A stretch of DNA of 64,000 nt from Deltaproteobacteria bacterium (GTDB lineage: Bacteria > SZUA-79 > Acidulodesulfobacterales > Acidulodesulfobacteraceae): contig JAMDCP010000002.1 in NCBI GenBank assembly GCA_023489335.1, forward strand, positions 1-64,000. Direction: 5' to 3'. A program made the translations under genes and the position numbers. Every line of letters begins with the position of its first letter. The stretch's first letter is position 1. Of the stretch, positions 47,179 through 55,911 are shown piece by piece. The notes under the pieces are model-generated. The model saw only the letters and a program-made list of their open reading frames with translations. It did no database searches and was not told where the DNA came from.

Positions 47179-48473
47179 TGAATAGAAAAAACACAATAAT
47201 TTCTTCTCAACCCCCTCCCGGAACAAGGGATTTTTTACCTCTTGAAGCCAAATTTATTAATATGGCCGCCAATACTTTATTAGACGAATTCTCGAAGTGG
47301 GGGTATAAGAGGGTTGTAACGCCCAGCATCGATTATCTCGATATATTTCTTTTAAGTTCAAAGGCCAATGAATTATTTAAAGTAGCCGATATAGGCTCGG
47401 GAGAGATGCTTTCTTTTAGAAGCGATTTCACGCCCCAAATCGGCAGGCTTAGCTCGGCATTAAGAAATTCCAGTATTTTGCCGTATAAATTTTCATACTT
47501 TGGACCTGTTTTGCGAAACTTTGACCCTATTTTGGGAAAGCCCCGCGAAATATGGCAGGTAGGGGCCGAATTAATAGGCCCGGAAAGTCCCGAAAGCGAT
47601 GCCGAACTCATTATTATGGGTATCGAATCCCTAAAAAAACTTAATATTAAGGATTTTAGCGTCGATATAGGAAATGTAGAATTTTTTAGAGGCATTGTTT
47701 CGGATATAGATGAGCCTGCCAGGAACAAAATCGAAGAATTTACCTTAAGGAAAGACTCCTCTGGTTTAAACGCTTTTTTGAAAGATTTATCTTTACCGGA
47801 GGGTAAAAAGGATATTATTAAAGAATTGCCTTTTATGTTCGGCGAAAAAGCCGTTATAGAAAGGGCATGGAAAATGACGGATAACGAAAGGGCGATAAAT
47901 GCTCTTGAAACTATGGAGCGGGTTATTTCGTACATAAAATCATATAAACTTGAAAAATATATCACAATCGATTTAGGAGAAATTAGAGGTTTAAATTATT
48001 ATACGGGAACTATTTTCGAGTGTTTCATACCGCATGTCGGTTATGAAATTTTTGGGGGAGGCAGATATAATAACTTAATTGGAATGTTTGGAGAAAATTG
48101 CGCAGGAGCAGGTTTTGCCGTTAATTTAGATATATTGAGCAAATATGTTGATTTTCCTGATTTTAGGAACGACGGCTTTTTAGTTTTTAATAAAACGGAT
48201 AATAAAAAATTGGAAGTCGAAATAATTATGTTTTTGAGGAAAAAAGGTTTGAAAGCCGAATCAGATTTTATGGATTATGATTATTCGGATGCCTTAAAAT
48301 ATGCGGAAGAACAGGGTATTAAACATATCGTATATATACAAAAAACGGAAGGCAAAACGCAGTTCGGGGGGGCGAAGCCTGAAGAAAAATATTACATTTT
48401 ATTAAAAAACATTTATAATAATAGCGAAAAAGGGTTTGGAACCGTCGCAGGTTTTAAAAAATATCTTGAATGA
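47178..48473 (+). CDS. hisZ: ATP phosphoribosyltransferase regulatory subunit HisZ
   Basis: HisZ is a catalytically dead HisRS paralogue that activates the short HisG, the first enzyme of histidine synthesis. The 431-residue protein starts at a GTG overlapping the serA stop by one base. It has PPPGTRDFLPLEAK (motif 1 area), LSFRSDFTPQIGRL and FSYFGPVLRNFDP (motif 2 with altered residues), and GGGRYNNLIGMFG. A C-terminal domain retains ALKYAEEQGIKHIVYI. Placement beside purA is a known arrangement. HisS is less likely because of the altered histidine-A motif and the purA neighbour. Confidence 0.87.
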   Translation: MNRKNTIISSQPPPGTRDFLPLEAKFINMAANTLLDEFSKWGYKRVVTPSIDYLDIFLLSSKANELFKVADIGSGEMLSFRSDFTPQIGRLSSALRNSSILPYKFSYFGPVLRNFDPILGKPREIWQVGAELIGPESPESDAELIIMGIESLKKLNIKDFSVDIGNVEFFRGIVSDIDEPARNKIEEFTLRKDSSGLNAFLKDLSLPEGKKDIIKELPFMFGEKAVIERAWKMTDNERAINALETMERVISYIKSYKLEKYITIDLGEIRGLNYYTGTIFECFIPHVGYEIFGGGRYNNLIGMFGENCAGAGFAVNLDILSKYVDFPDFRNDGFLVFNKTDNKKLEVEIIMFLRKKGLKAESDFMDYDYSDALKYAEEQGIKHIVYIQKTEGKTQFGGAKPEEKYYILLKNIYNNSEKGFGTVAGFKKYLE

Positions 48474-48531
48474 GAGATTATTAGCAAGGTTAAAGGTTAA
48501 TTGAATTTAATTTAATTTAAATAAAGGATTT

Positions 48532-49824
48532 ATGGGAAAGAAAAATATCATTGTCGTAGGTCTTCAGTGGGGAGACGAAGGAAAAGGAAAAATAGTGGAT
48601 TTATTGGCGAAAGATGCCGATATTATAGCCCGTTACCAGGGTGGGAATAATGCGGGGCATACCGTTGTGAACGGGAATTTGAGCCTTGTATTCAGGCTCG
48701 TTCCATCGGGGATACTTAACGAAGAGAAAATCTGTATGCTGGGCAACGGCGTAGTTGTGGATCCATCGGTGTTGTTTGAAGAATTAGACGCTTTAAAAAA
48801 AATAGGCATAGATATCAAAGATAGGTTTTTTGTTTCTAATAAATGCCACATAATTATGCCTTATCATAAAAGGCTTGACATTGCACGAGAAAGACTAAGG
48901 GGCGCCGGTATGATAGGGACAACAGGAAGAGGGATAGGCCCGGCTTACGAAGATAAGGTTGCGAGGCTTGGCATTAGAGCGGTAGATTTACTTGACAGGG
49001 AGTTATTATACGATAAGATTGTTTTAAGTTTAAAAGAAAAAAACTATTTGTTTAAAAATGTTTTGGGCGAAAATGTATTTAGCCCTGACGATTTAATCGA
49101 TGAATATTTTACATTTGGAACAAAATTAAAAGATTTTTTAATTGATTCCTCCAGCTTTGTAAACGAAAAACTGAAAAGGGGATTCAATATAATGCTTGAA
49201 GGCGCGCAGGGGACATTTCTTGATGTTGACCACGGGACATATCCTTATGTTACATCGTCTAATACGGTTGCCGGCGGCGCTCTGGCAGGCATTGGGCTGG
49301 GGCCGACCATAATCGATGAGGTAATAGGCATAACTAAGGCATACACTACGAGGGTGGGGGAAGGTTATTTTCCCACCGAACTCAAGGAAGGAACAGGCAG
49401 TATAATTCGCGATAAGGGTGAAGAATTTGGCTCTGTTACGGGAAGGCCAAGAAGATGCGGATGGTTTGATGCTAATCTTATCAGGGAGGCTAAAAATTTA
49501 AACGGCATAACCGGAATGGCCGTGACTAAGCTCGATGTTTTATCCGGTATCGCAAAAATAAGCATTTGTACGGGCTATATGTTTAAAGGCGGCATAACCG
49601 ACCATCTTCCCCCTTCTATGGCCGATTATGATAAAATAACCCCTATATATGAGGAAGTTTCGGGATGGAGCGGAGAAATATCGGGTATAAAATCGTTCAA
49701 AGATCTTCCCGTAAATGCGCAAAAATATCTTTTAAGAATAGAAGAGTTGACGGGTCTGCCGTTAAATATCGTATCCATTGGAAAAGAAAGAACGCAGACC
49801 ATAACTTTAAAAGGCATATTTTAG
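48532..49824 (+). CDS. purA: Adenylosuccinate synthetase
   Basis: PurA converts IMP, aspartate and GTP to adenylosuccinate. The 430-residue protein has the GTP loop VVGLQWGDEGKGKIVD, RYQGGNNAGHTVV, TGRGIGPAYEDKVAR, EGAQGTFLDVDHGTYPYVTSS (in parts), TRVGEGYFPTEL and the TGRPRRCGWFD segment. AAAGGA lies before the ATG. A long imperfect hairpin follows the stop. Confidence 0.97.
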   Translation: MGKKNIIVVGLQWGDEGKGKIVDLLAKDADIIARYQGGNNAGHTVVNGNLSLVFRLVPSGILNEEKICMLGNGVVVDPSVLFEELDALKKIGIDIKDRFFVSNKCHIIMPYHKRLDIARERLRGAGMIGTTGRGIGPAYEDKVARLGIRAVDLLDRELLYDKIVLSLKEKNYLFKNVLGENVFSPDDLIDEYFTFGTKLKDFLIDSSSFVNEKLKRGFNIMLEGAQGTFLDVDHGTYPYVTSSNTVAGGALAGIGLGPTIIDEVIGITKAYTTRVGEGYFPTELKEGTGSIIRDKGEEFGSVTGRPRRCGWFDANLIREAKNLNGITGMAVTKLDVLSGIAKISICTGYMFKGGITDHLPPSMADYDKITPIYEEVSGWSGEISGIKSFKDLPVNAQKYLLRIEELTGLPLNIVSIGKERTQTITLKGIF

Positions 49825-49828
49825 GCCC

Positions 49829-49902
49829 AAATTGCCGCTCGAAATTTTTATTCTGAATTCCTAAAATATTGCGATACTTTTAATAATTCCGAACGGCAAT
49901 TT
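49829..49902 (+). terminator. Long imperfect hairpin after purA
   Basis: AAATTGCCG at 49829-49837 pairs perfectly with CGGCAATTT at 49894-49902, and the inner sequences continue to pair imperfectly (TCG/CGA, then AAT runs), for roughly 20 of 25 positions. It begins five bases past the purA stop. The 3' arm ends in TTTT, so termination is possible, though the T-run is short. An alternative is a folded element separating purA from the methyltransferase. Confidence 0.45.
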
Positions 49903-49919
49903 TAAATTAGGACGGTTGC

Positions 49920-50759
49920 TTGCTTTGCGAAGAATACATTAAAATAAAAAATTCGCTAAATTATTCACCACATGTCAGGTTTTTGGCTTTTCAGTCCTAT
50001 TTGACCTCGCACTCCCTCCAGCGTCAGTTAGACGGCATTTCCTATAACTTTGATGATAAAATTGTGGCCGATATCGGAACAGGTTTGGGAATATTGCCAT
50101 GTTTGCTTAAAAATAGAAAAGCGGAAAAGATTATCGGCATAGATTCCGATATGGAGCTTTTAAGTGCGGGCAGTTCTTTAATGAAAGATAACAATGCATG
50201 TTTTATATGCGCAGACGGGTTTAATATGCCGTTCAAAGATGCATCTTTCGATGCAGTTTTTATCAGGTATGTTTTTCAACATGTAAATTTATCGAATAAC
50301 TTTCTCACTGAAGTAAAAAGAGTGATGAAAGATGACGGCATATTGATTATAATAGATATAGACGATGAACTAAATTTATTTTATCCCGATTTACCCAAAA
50401 GGTCCGAAAATTTATTTAAAATTTACTCGGAATATCAAAAGCTAAAAGGGGGAGATAGATTTATTTCAAAAAAATTACCGTCTTTTTTATCGGCCAATGG
50501 ATTTAGGGATATAAAAGTAAAACCTTATACCACAACTTTTTTTAGTAAAAAGGATAATGATTTTAATTTTTCGGGGTTGAAAGACGCTTTTTTATTAATT
50601 CAAAACGAGTTAGAACTTGTTAAAAATGACCTTTTCAGAGAAAAGCTTATAGGTATGGCGGAATTTCACAAAGGCTTAAATGACTATTTTAATTTTTTAA
50701 ATTCTAAGGATGATTTATTTGTTTCAAAAACGGAGTTTGTAATCGCCGGTAAAAAATGA
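49920..50759 (+). CDS. Class I SAM-dependent methyltransferase
   Basis: The 279-residue protein has the SAM-binding Rossmann signature IVADIGTGLGILPCLL (motif I) near residue 50, IIGIDSDMELL (acidic loop), CADGFNMPFKDASFDAVFI (motif II area) and VKRVMKDDGILIIID. The pattern is that of Methyltransf_11/25 small-molecule or lipid enzymes; substrate unknown. Start is a TTG with only a weak GGACGG ahead. Its stop overlaps the ABC permease ATG by four bases, so the two are coupled and probably serve one process. Confidence 0.85.
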   Translation: MLCEEYIKIKNSLNYSPHVRFLAFQSYLTSHSLQRQLDGISYNFDDKIVADIGTGLGILPCLLKNRKAEKIIGIDSDMELLSAGSSLMKDNNACFICADGFNMPFKDASFDAVFIRYVFQHVNLSNNFLTEVKRVMKDDGILIIIDIDDELNLFYPDLPKRSENLFKIYSEYQKLKGGDRFISKKLPSFLSANGFRDIKVKPYTTTFFSKKDNDFNFSGLKDAFLLIQNELELVKNDLFREKLIGMAEFHKGLNDYFNFLNSKDDLFVSKTEFVIAGKK

Positions 50760-51529
50760 AAACCGAATTAAGCGCATTTATCGCAATAAATAACAGGGAA
50801 ATTTTAAAATTTATAAGGCAAAGGTCAAGGCTTATCACGGACCTTTCAAGGCCGGTTATCTGGCTTTTATTCGTTGGTTTCGGCATTTCGACCATGGTTA
50901 AGATTAAAAGCGGTTCTTATATGCAGTTTATCTTTCCTGGGATACTTGTGATGACCGTTCTTTTTAGGTCTATTTTTTCTTCGATATCGATAATATGGGA
51001 TAGGGAGTTCGGGGTTCTAAAAGAGATTCTCGTTTCCCCCATATCGAGAAAAACATTCGTATCCGCAAAGATAACATCGGGCGGCATCATTAGCACCATT
51101 CAGGCAATAATAATGCTGGCTTTCGCCCCTGCGTTAGGAATTAAAATTTCTTTAAGCATTTTTATTCTTACCGTTTTTTCCCTTTTTTTAATTTCGTGTT
51201 CCATTACCGCATTCGGAATAGTTATAGCCTCAAGAATGACATCCTTTGAGGGTTTTAATTCGATTATAAACCTTATAGTCCAGCCAATGTTTTTTGTAAG
51301 CGGCGCACTTTATCCGATAAAAAGATTTCCATTTTTTTTAAAAATACTGGCTTATGTTAATCCCATAACATATTCCGTCGATATATTGAAGTATATCTTT
51401 TTTTATAACAAAAAAGTAAGTTTCTTTATCCCCGAGACCCCCATTATATTAGACTTTATTTTTATTTTATCATTTCTAATTATAATGGTTTTTCTTTCTA
51501 ATTATTTTTTTGAAAAAGAGGATAATTAA
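50756..51529 (+). CDS. ABC-2 type transporter permease
   Basis: The 257-residue integral membrane protein has six predicted helices and the ABC-2/DrrB-NodJ pattern: FRSIFSSISIIWDREFGVLKEILVSPISR (given here as the known EREFGTL..LLVTP-like cytoplasmic loop) and QPMFFVSGALYPIKRFP, NPITYSVDILKY. Such permeases export polysaccharides, lipids or drugs together with an ATPase. No ATP-binding subunit lies on either side, so it must borrow one encoded elsewhere. It overlaps the methyltransferase stop by four bases and the next frame follows immediately. Confidence 0.88.
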   Translation: MKTELSAFIAINNREILKFIRQRSRLITDLSRPVIWLLFVGFGISTMVKIKSGSYMQFIFPGILVMTVLFRSIFSSISIIWDREFGVLKEILVSPISRKTFVSAKITSGGIISTIQAIIMLAFAPALGIKISLSIFILTVFSLFLISCSITAFGIVIASRMTSFEGFNSIINLIVQPMFFVSGALYPIKRFPFFLKILAYVNPITYSVDILKYIFFYNKKVSFFIPETPIILDFIFILSFLIIMVFLSNYFFEKEDN

Positions 51530-51545
51530 AAAAACTAAAACAAAA

Positions 51546-53228
51546 ATGAAGATTAATTTAAAGATATTTAAAAAATCTATCAGAAAAATAAAGGTTAAAA
51601 AGCCTTTAGAGAAAAAAGGTTTTGTCATCTTCCAGATCGACGGGCTTTCCCATGAAGCTATAAAAAAAGCATTTTCTCTTAATTTAATGCCCCATTTAAA
51701 AAAAATCATTGCGGGGGACGGATACAGTTTTGACAAGTATTTTATAGGGGTTCCAAGCGATACCCCCTTTTTTCAGGCAGGACTTCTATACGGAGATAAC
51801 GATAATGTACCCGGTTTTAGATGGATAGAAAGAGAAACGGGAGACGAGATAATCTTTAAAAAACCTGAAAGCGCTGGTTATATCGAGGAGGCGCTTGCAA
51901 AAAAAAATCGCGGGCTTCTCACCGGAGGTTCAAGCTATGTCAATCTTTTTGCGGGCGGAGCATCCAGGTCGACTTTCACGCTTTCAACCTTTTCTATTCG
52001 TTATTTATTTAAAAGAAAGGTTCGAAATTTTGATATTTTCATTGTGTTTATGTTTCATATTTTTACTTTTTTAAAGACATTTTTTTATGTTTTTTTTGAG
52101 TTTTTAATCGAAATATGGGAAAGGGTCGTCGATGTCGTAAAAAAAAGGGATATTCGTCCCGAAGGCCTTTTTCCGTTTGCAAGGGTTATGTCTAATGTTA
52201 TATTTAAAGAAATAGAAACATTCGGCGCCATAATGGATATATCAAGGGGGGTTCCGTCTATTTATCTCGATTATATAGGCTATGACGAAATTTCTCATCA
52301 TAGAGGGCCGTATTCGCTTAGCGCTTTAAGTACATTAAAGGCTATAGACAGAAAAATATATCATATTTATAAAGAAATAAAGAAGGCCGAAAGAAAATAC
52401 GATTTTTTTATTATTTCCGACCACGGACACACACCCTCCATACCATTTTTTCATTTAAATCATAAAAAAAAGCTTGAGAATATAATCGCAGATTACATTA
52501 AAAATGATAATTTCGCTATTTATGAGTTCGACACGGGATACAATGCCGTTATAAAAAGATTGATTATATATATAAACGATTTTTTTAAAAAAGGGAAATG
52601 CAATAAAATTTTAAATAATTTTAAAGGGAAAATAGAGGCAAACAGTATGCCCTCCGGCAATTTCAATAAAAATATAAATTGGGAAAGGGATAAAATAATT
52701 TATATTATGAATTCCGGGCCAATGGCCAATATTTATTTTTCAGGGAAATCATCAAAGATGTCCGCCTCCGAAGTCGAAAAATTATTCCCGGGCATGGTTC
52801 TTATGCTTGCAAAAACCAAAGGCGTAGGGTTTATTATGGGTCAAGATGCCCATGGCGAAGCGGTTATTTTTGACAAAAACTCTCATAGGTTTCATCGTTT
52901 TTCAGACTTTTGTGAAAACGGCGCCGGCGATTGTTTAAGCCTGAAGCATATTATAGACGATTATGACAGTAAGGAAGAAAAGGATGTGGCGCTTTCATCC
53001 ATACAAAAATTTTGTAAGTTTAACAATGCGGGAGATTTAATACTATTTGGGGAATATGACGGCCGCCGCATAATAAATTTCGAAAACCAGCTGGGCGCTC
53101 ACGGCGGCATAGGCGGAAAACAGAATATGCCGTTTGCCGTGTGGCATAGCAGCACGCCGTTTGCCTTCGGGTCCGTTAATAATTCTTGTAAAATTTATGA
53201 ATTTTTGTATAATAATTATGTAGTTTGA
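51546..53228 (+). CDS. Alkaline-phosphatase-superfamily hydrolase (phosphodiesterase-like), membrane-associated
   Basis: This protein of about 560 residues has metal sites of the type I phosphodiesterase/alkaline phosphatase fold: FQIDGLSHEA (Asp), PSDTPFFQAGLL (nucleophile Thr), YIGYDEISHHRG (Asp/His), IISDHGHTPS (Asp/His) and a late GAHGGIGG (His). A strongly hydrophobic Phe-rich segment near residues 160-190 (FIVFMFHIFTFLKTFFYVFF) suggests membrane contact. I prefer ATG 51546; a TTG at 51510 inside the permease gene is also open. Neither has a good ribosome binding site. Substrate may be a lipid or nucleotide-sugar headgroup; that is inference. Confidence 0.8.
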   Translation: MKINLKIFKKSIRKIKVKKPLEKKGFVIFQIDGLSHEAIKKAFSLNLMPHLKKIIAGDGYSFDKYFIGVPSDTPFFQAGLLYGDNDNVPGFRWIERETGDEIIFKKPESAGYIEEALAKKNRGLLTGGSSYVNLFAGGASRSTFTLSTFSIRYLFKRKVRNFDIFIVFMFHIFTFLKTFFYVFFEFLIEIWERVVDVVKKRDIRPEGLFPFARVMSNVIFKEIETFGAIMDISRGVPSIYLDYIGYDEISHHRGPYSLSALSTLKAIDRKIYHIYKEIKKAERKYDFFIISDHGHTPSIPFFHLNHKKKLENIIADYIKNDNFAIYEFDTGYNAVIKRLIIYINDFFKKGKCNKILNNFKGKIEANSMPSGNFNKNINWERDKIIYIMNSGPMANIYFSGKSSKMSASEVEKLFPGMVLMLAKTKGVGFIMGQDAHGEAVIFDKNSHRFHRFSDFCENGAGDCLSLKHIIDDYDSKEEKDVALSSIQKFCKFNNAGDLILFGEYDGRRIINFENQLGAHGGIGGKQNMPFAVWHSSTPFAFGSVNNSCKIYEFLYNNYVV

Positions 53229-53275
53229 TTTACATTCGAAAAATCAAAATTATATAATATTTAATTGCACGCCTG

Positions 53276-54361
53276 ATGTCAGAATTAAGACAGGACCCAA
53301 CAACAAGGGAATGGGTTATTATTGCTACGGAAAGAAGGAGGAGGCCTCACGAATTCGACGCCTTTCCCCCGTCTAAAAAAGAAATTAGCGCAAATCTTCC
53401 CGAATATTCCGAGGATTGCCCATTTTGTTCGGGAAACGAATATCTTTCTCCAAATGAGGTTAAATCATACAGGACGCCGGGGACAAATCCTAACTCAAAA
53501 GGCTGGTGGGTTCGGGTTATTCCGAATAAATTTGCGGCCCTTTCTCTTAGTCCCGAAGTCAGCCCCTTGCCACGCGGGGATGCAAGAGTTTTTAATACTG
53601 ATTTTACAGGGTATTTTTTCCCCAAAGCCACGGAGATTTTCCGAACTAAACCAGGGATCGGCGCTCATGAGGTGGTTATAGATACCCCAAAGCACAATGA
53701 AATAATACCCTTTTTTTCCGATAAGCAGGTTCAAGAGCTATTTTTGATGTACAGAGACAGATACCTGAGTTTAAGCCGGGATGCAAGGTTTAGATATATT
53801 ATAATATTTAAAAATAACGGGGTTAATGCGGGAACGTCCATAGTCCATTCCCATTCACAGATAATTGCGACCCCTATTATTCCGCTTACATTAAGAAATA
53901 ATATTTCTCAAGCCAGGTTTTATTATGACGAAATAGGCAGATGCATTTTTTGCGATATGATACAGGGAGAGATTGTGGACGGCAGGCGAATTATCTTGCA
54001 AACCGATGATTTTATAGTTTTTCACCCGTTTGCTTCTACCAGTCCGTTTGAAACATGGATAATGCCGCTGATGCATGAGCCCTGTTTTGCCTCTATGACG
54101 ATTGATAAGACTAAGGCTTTAGGGAGTATCGTAAAAAGAGTTCTTAAAGGAATGCGTGATGCGCTAAACGACCCCGATTATAATTTCGTTTTCAACAATC
54201 CGCCTATTGCGGATGAAAAAGAGGATTATTACCACTGGAGTTTAAGGATTATTCCCCGCCTTACCATGAAGGCAGGTTTTGAAATTGGAACAGGAATGTC
54301 CATCAACACTGCGATACCCGAAGAAACTGCCGAATTTATGAGGGGATTTTTAACGGAGTAA
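53276..54361 (+). CDS. galT: GalT-family nucleotidyltransferase (galactose-1-phosphate uridylyltransferase or ADP-glucose phosphorylase)
   Basis: The 361-residue HIT-superfamily enzyme starts MSELRQDPTTREWVIIATER, with the zinc-site CPFC near residue 43 and the catalytic SIVHSHSQIIATP, plus a second-half CIFCDMI and YHWSLRIIPRL. The HSHSQ form of the active site, rather than HPHPQ/HPHGQ, resembles ADP-glucose phosphorylase-like members. galE at 29637 would allow a Leloir pathway; glycogen-related phosphorolysis is the alternative. A HAD phosphatase follows seven bases on. Confidence 0.85.
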   Translation: MSELRQDPTTREWVIIATERRRRPHEFDAFPPSKKEISANLPEYSEDCPFCSGNEYLSPNEVKSYRTPGTNPNSKGWWVRVIPNKFAALSLSPEVSPLPRGDARVFNTDFTGYFFPKATEIFRTKPGIGAHEVVIDTPKHNEIIPFFSDKQVQELFLMYRDRYLSLSRDARFRYIIIFKNNGVNAGTSIVHSHSQIIATPIIPLTLRNNISQARFYYDEIGRCIFCDMIQGEIVDGRRIILQTDDFIVFHPFASTSPFETWIMPLMHEPCFASMTIDKTKALGSIVKRVLKGMRDALNDPDYNFVFNNPPIADEKEDYYHWSLRIIPRLTMKAGFEIGTGMSINTAIPEETAEFMRGFLTE

Positions 54362-54367
54362 AACTAT

Positions 54368-55027
54368 ATGATTGAAATTTTAGAGAAATTCGATTCGATA
54401 ATTTTTGATCTCGATGGAACATTAATCGATTCTTTTGAAGCTATTAACGATGCCTTCGATGAAGTTTTTTCCAGATTTCAGGGGAGAACCATAACCTTTA
54501 AAGAGTCCAACTCTTATGTCGGTGTTCCGCTCGAAGGCCTTTTGGGCGAGCTTTTTGGAAAAGAAAATCAGGATGAGGCGATCGAGATTTTCAGAAACAA
54601 ATATAAAGAAGTTTGTTTTGAAAAAACTTCGCTGATAGGCGGGGTAAAAGAACTTTTAGTTTATTTTAAGAAAAAGGGAAAATCTTTAAATGTAGCTACA
54701 AACAAAACCGGTTCGATTTCAAGGAAATTACTGGAGCATTTAGAAATAGGTAATTTATTTGATTATGTTTTTGGCGTGTATGACGGGCTTTCAGGGAAAC
54801 CCTCCCCGGAAATGATTCAAAAAATAGCTGAAAAAACCAATATTTCTCTATCCTCGACAATATTGGTAGGAGATTCCCCCATAGACATAATGACTGCTAA
54901 GAATGCAGGTATCCGTATTTTTAGCGTTGCGTCGGGAAACCATTCCTATGAAGAACTTCAATCGTTTAACCCCGATTTCATATCAATGTCTATCTCCGGA
55001 TTAGTGCCAAACGGTATTAGTAAATGA
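54368..55027 (+). CDS. HAD-family phosphatase (phosphoglycolate phosphatase-like)
   Basis: The 219-residue protein has the four HAD motifs: IIFDLDGTLIDS (nucleophile Asp), NVATNKTG (motif II Thr), GKPSPEMI (Lys) and VGDSPIDIMTAKNAG (acidic). A small alpha-helical cap sits between motifs I and II, as in Gph/PgmB phosphatases. It could hydrolyse phosphoglycolate or a sugar phosphate; next to the GalT-like gene the latter is attractive. It overlaps mqnA by four bases. Confidence 0.88.
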   Translation: MIEILEKFDSIIFDLDGTLIDSFEAINDAFDEVFSRFQGRTITFKESNSYVGVPLEGLLGELFGKENQDEAIEIFRNKYKEVCFEKTSLIGGVKELLVYFKKKGKSLNVATNKTGSISRKLLEHLEIGNLFDYVFGVYDGLSGKPSPEMIQKIAEKTNISLSSTILVGDSPIDIMTAKNAGIRIFSVASGNHSYEELQSFNPDFISMSISGLVPNGISK

Positions 55028-55911
55028 TATACATCGGTGAAATAAACTATCTTAATGTTTATCCTATTTATTATTTTTTAAAAAAGGAAATAAAAACCCA
55101 TCCGGAATTAAATTTCTTAGAGTTTGTTTATGGGACGCCCGCTTTTTTAAATAATGGCCTAAAATTAGGAGATATCGATATAAGCCCATCCTCCTCCTCT
55201 TATTATATTTTAAATTATAAATCGTCCGTCCTGTTTCCAGATCTTTCGATAAGCTCTCAAAAAACAGTCAAAAGTATTTATTTATTTTCCCCAAAGCCCA
55301 TTGAAGATTTTAATGAAGACGAAGCTATATATATAACTCCGGAAACATTAACCTCTTTAAACTTGTTAAAGGTTTTATTGATTGAAATTTATAAATTAGA
55401 TTTGAATAATCTTAACTTTATCACCCTGCCGGCAAGCAATAATCTTGAATTTAAAACTGAATTTAACGGCGGTAAAATGAATGGCAAAAATTTTTTGCAT
55501 ATCGGCAATAATGCTTTAAAATATAGAAAATTTATCCCTGAAGGTTATTTTGCGTATGACCTTGCCGATTTGTGGTATAAATTTACAGGTTTTCCATTTG
55601 TATTTGCGTTATTTATATTAAGAAAAGACGCTTACGATAAAAAGAAAATCGAATTTGAAATTCTTTATAAGTATCTTATAAAATCTAAAGAAAATGCTAC
55701 CCGCGGTTTTAAAGAGGCTGCTTTATCTATATTGAAACAGAGTGAATATAAATTTATATCGTATGAGGAACTTATAAATTACTGGACAGACTGTTTAAGC
55801 TTTGATTTTGGGGAAAGAGAAATTGCAGGATTTAATCTTTATTGTGAATTATTGTATAAAAATAGGCTTATAGATTCTTTTCCGGCATTAAATTTTGTAA
55901 ATTTTGCTTAG
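55024..55911 (+). CDS. mqnA: Chorismate dehydratase MqnA (futalosine menaquinone pathway)
   Basis: MqnA dehydrates chorismate to 3-enolpyruvoylbenzoate, the first step of the futalosine route. The 295-residue periplasmic-binding-protein-like fold starts IYIGEINYLNVYPIYYF, with GTPAFLNNGLKLGDIDISPSSS (the family's P..LN..L..G.(I/L)D...(I/V)SS region), and FAYDLADLWYKFTGFPFVFALF, typical of MqnA. Lineages using it have menaquinone without the classical men genes. Its 3' end overlaps the convergent kinase gene by 44 bases. Confidence 0.88.
   Translation: MIYIGEINYLNVYPIYYFLKKEIKTHPELNFLEFVYGTPAFLNNGLKLGDIDISPSSSSYYILNYKSSVLFPDLSISSQKTVKSIYLFSPKPIEDFNEDEAIYITPETLTSLNLLKVLLIEIYKLDLNNLNFITLPASNNLEFKTEFNGGKMNGKNFLHIGNNALKYRKFIPEGYFAYDLADLWYKFTGFPFVFALFILRKDAYDKKKIEFEILYKYLIKSKENATRGFKEAALSILKQSEYKFISYEELINYWTDCLSFDFGEREIAGFNLYCELLYKNRLIDSFPALNFVNFA

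Noticed and set aside
51510-51545. TTG at 51510 as the start of the hydrolase gene
   Set aside because: Nothing like a ribosome binding site precedes it; the extra 12 residues are a lysine-rich stretch of no family value, so I prefer the ATG at 51546 while noting the doubt.
53322-53681. 119-aa plus-strand ORF in a second frame
   Set aside because: Overlaps the GalT-like gene in another frame and has no recognisable motif.
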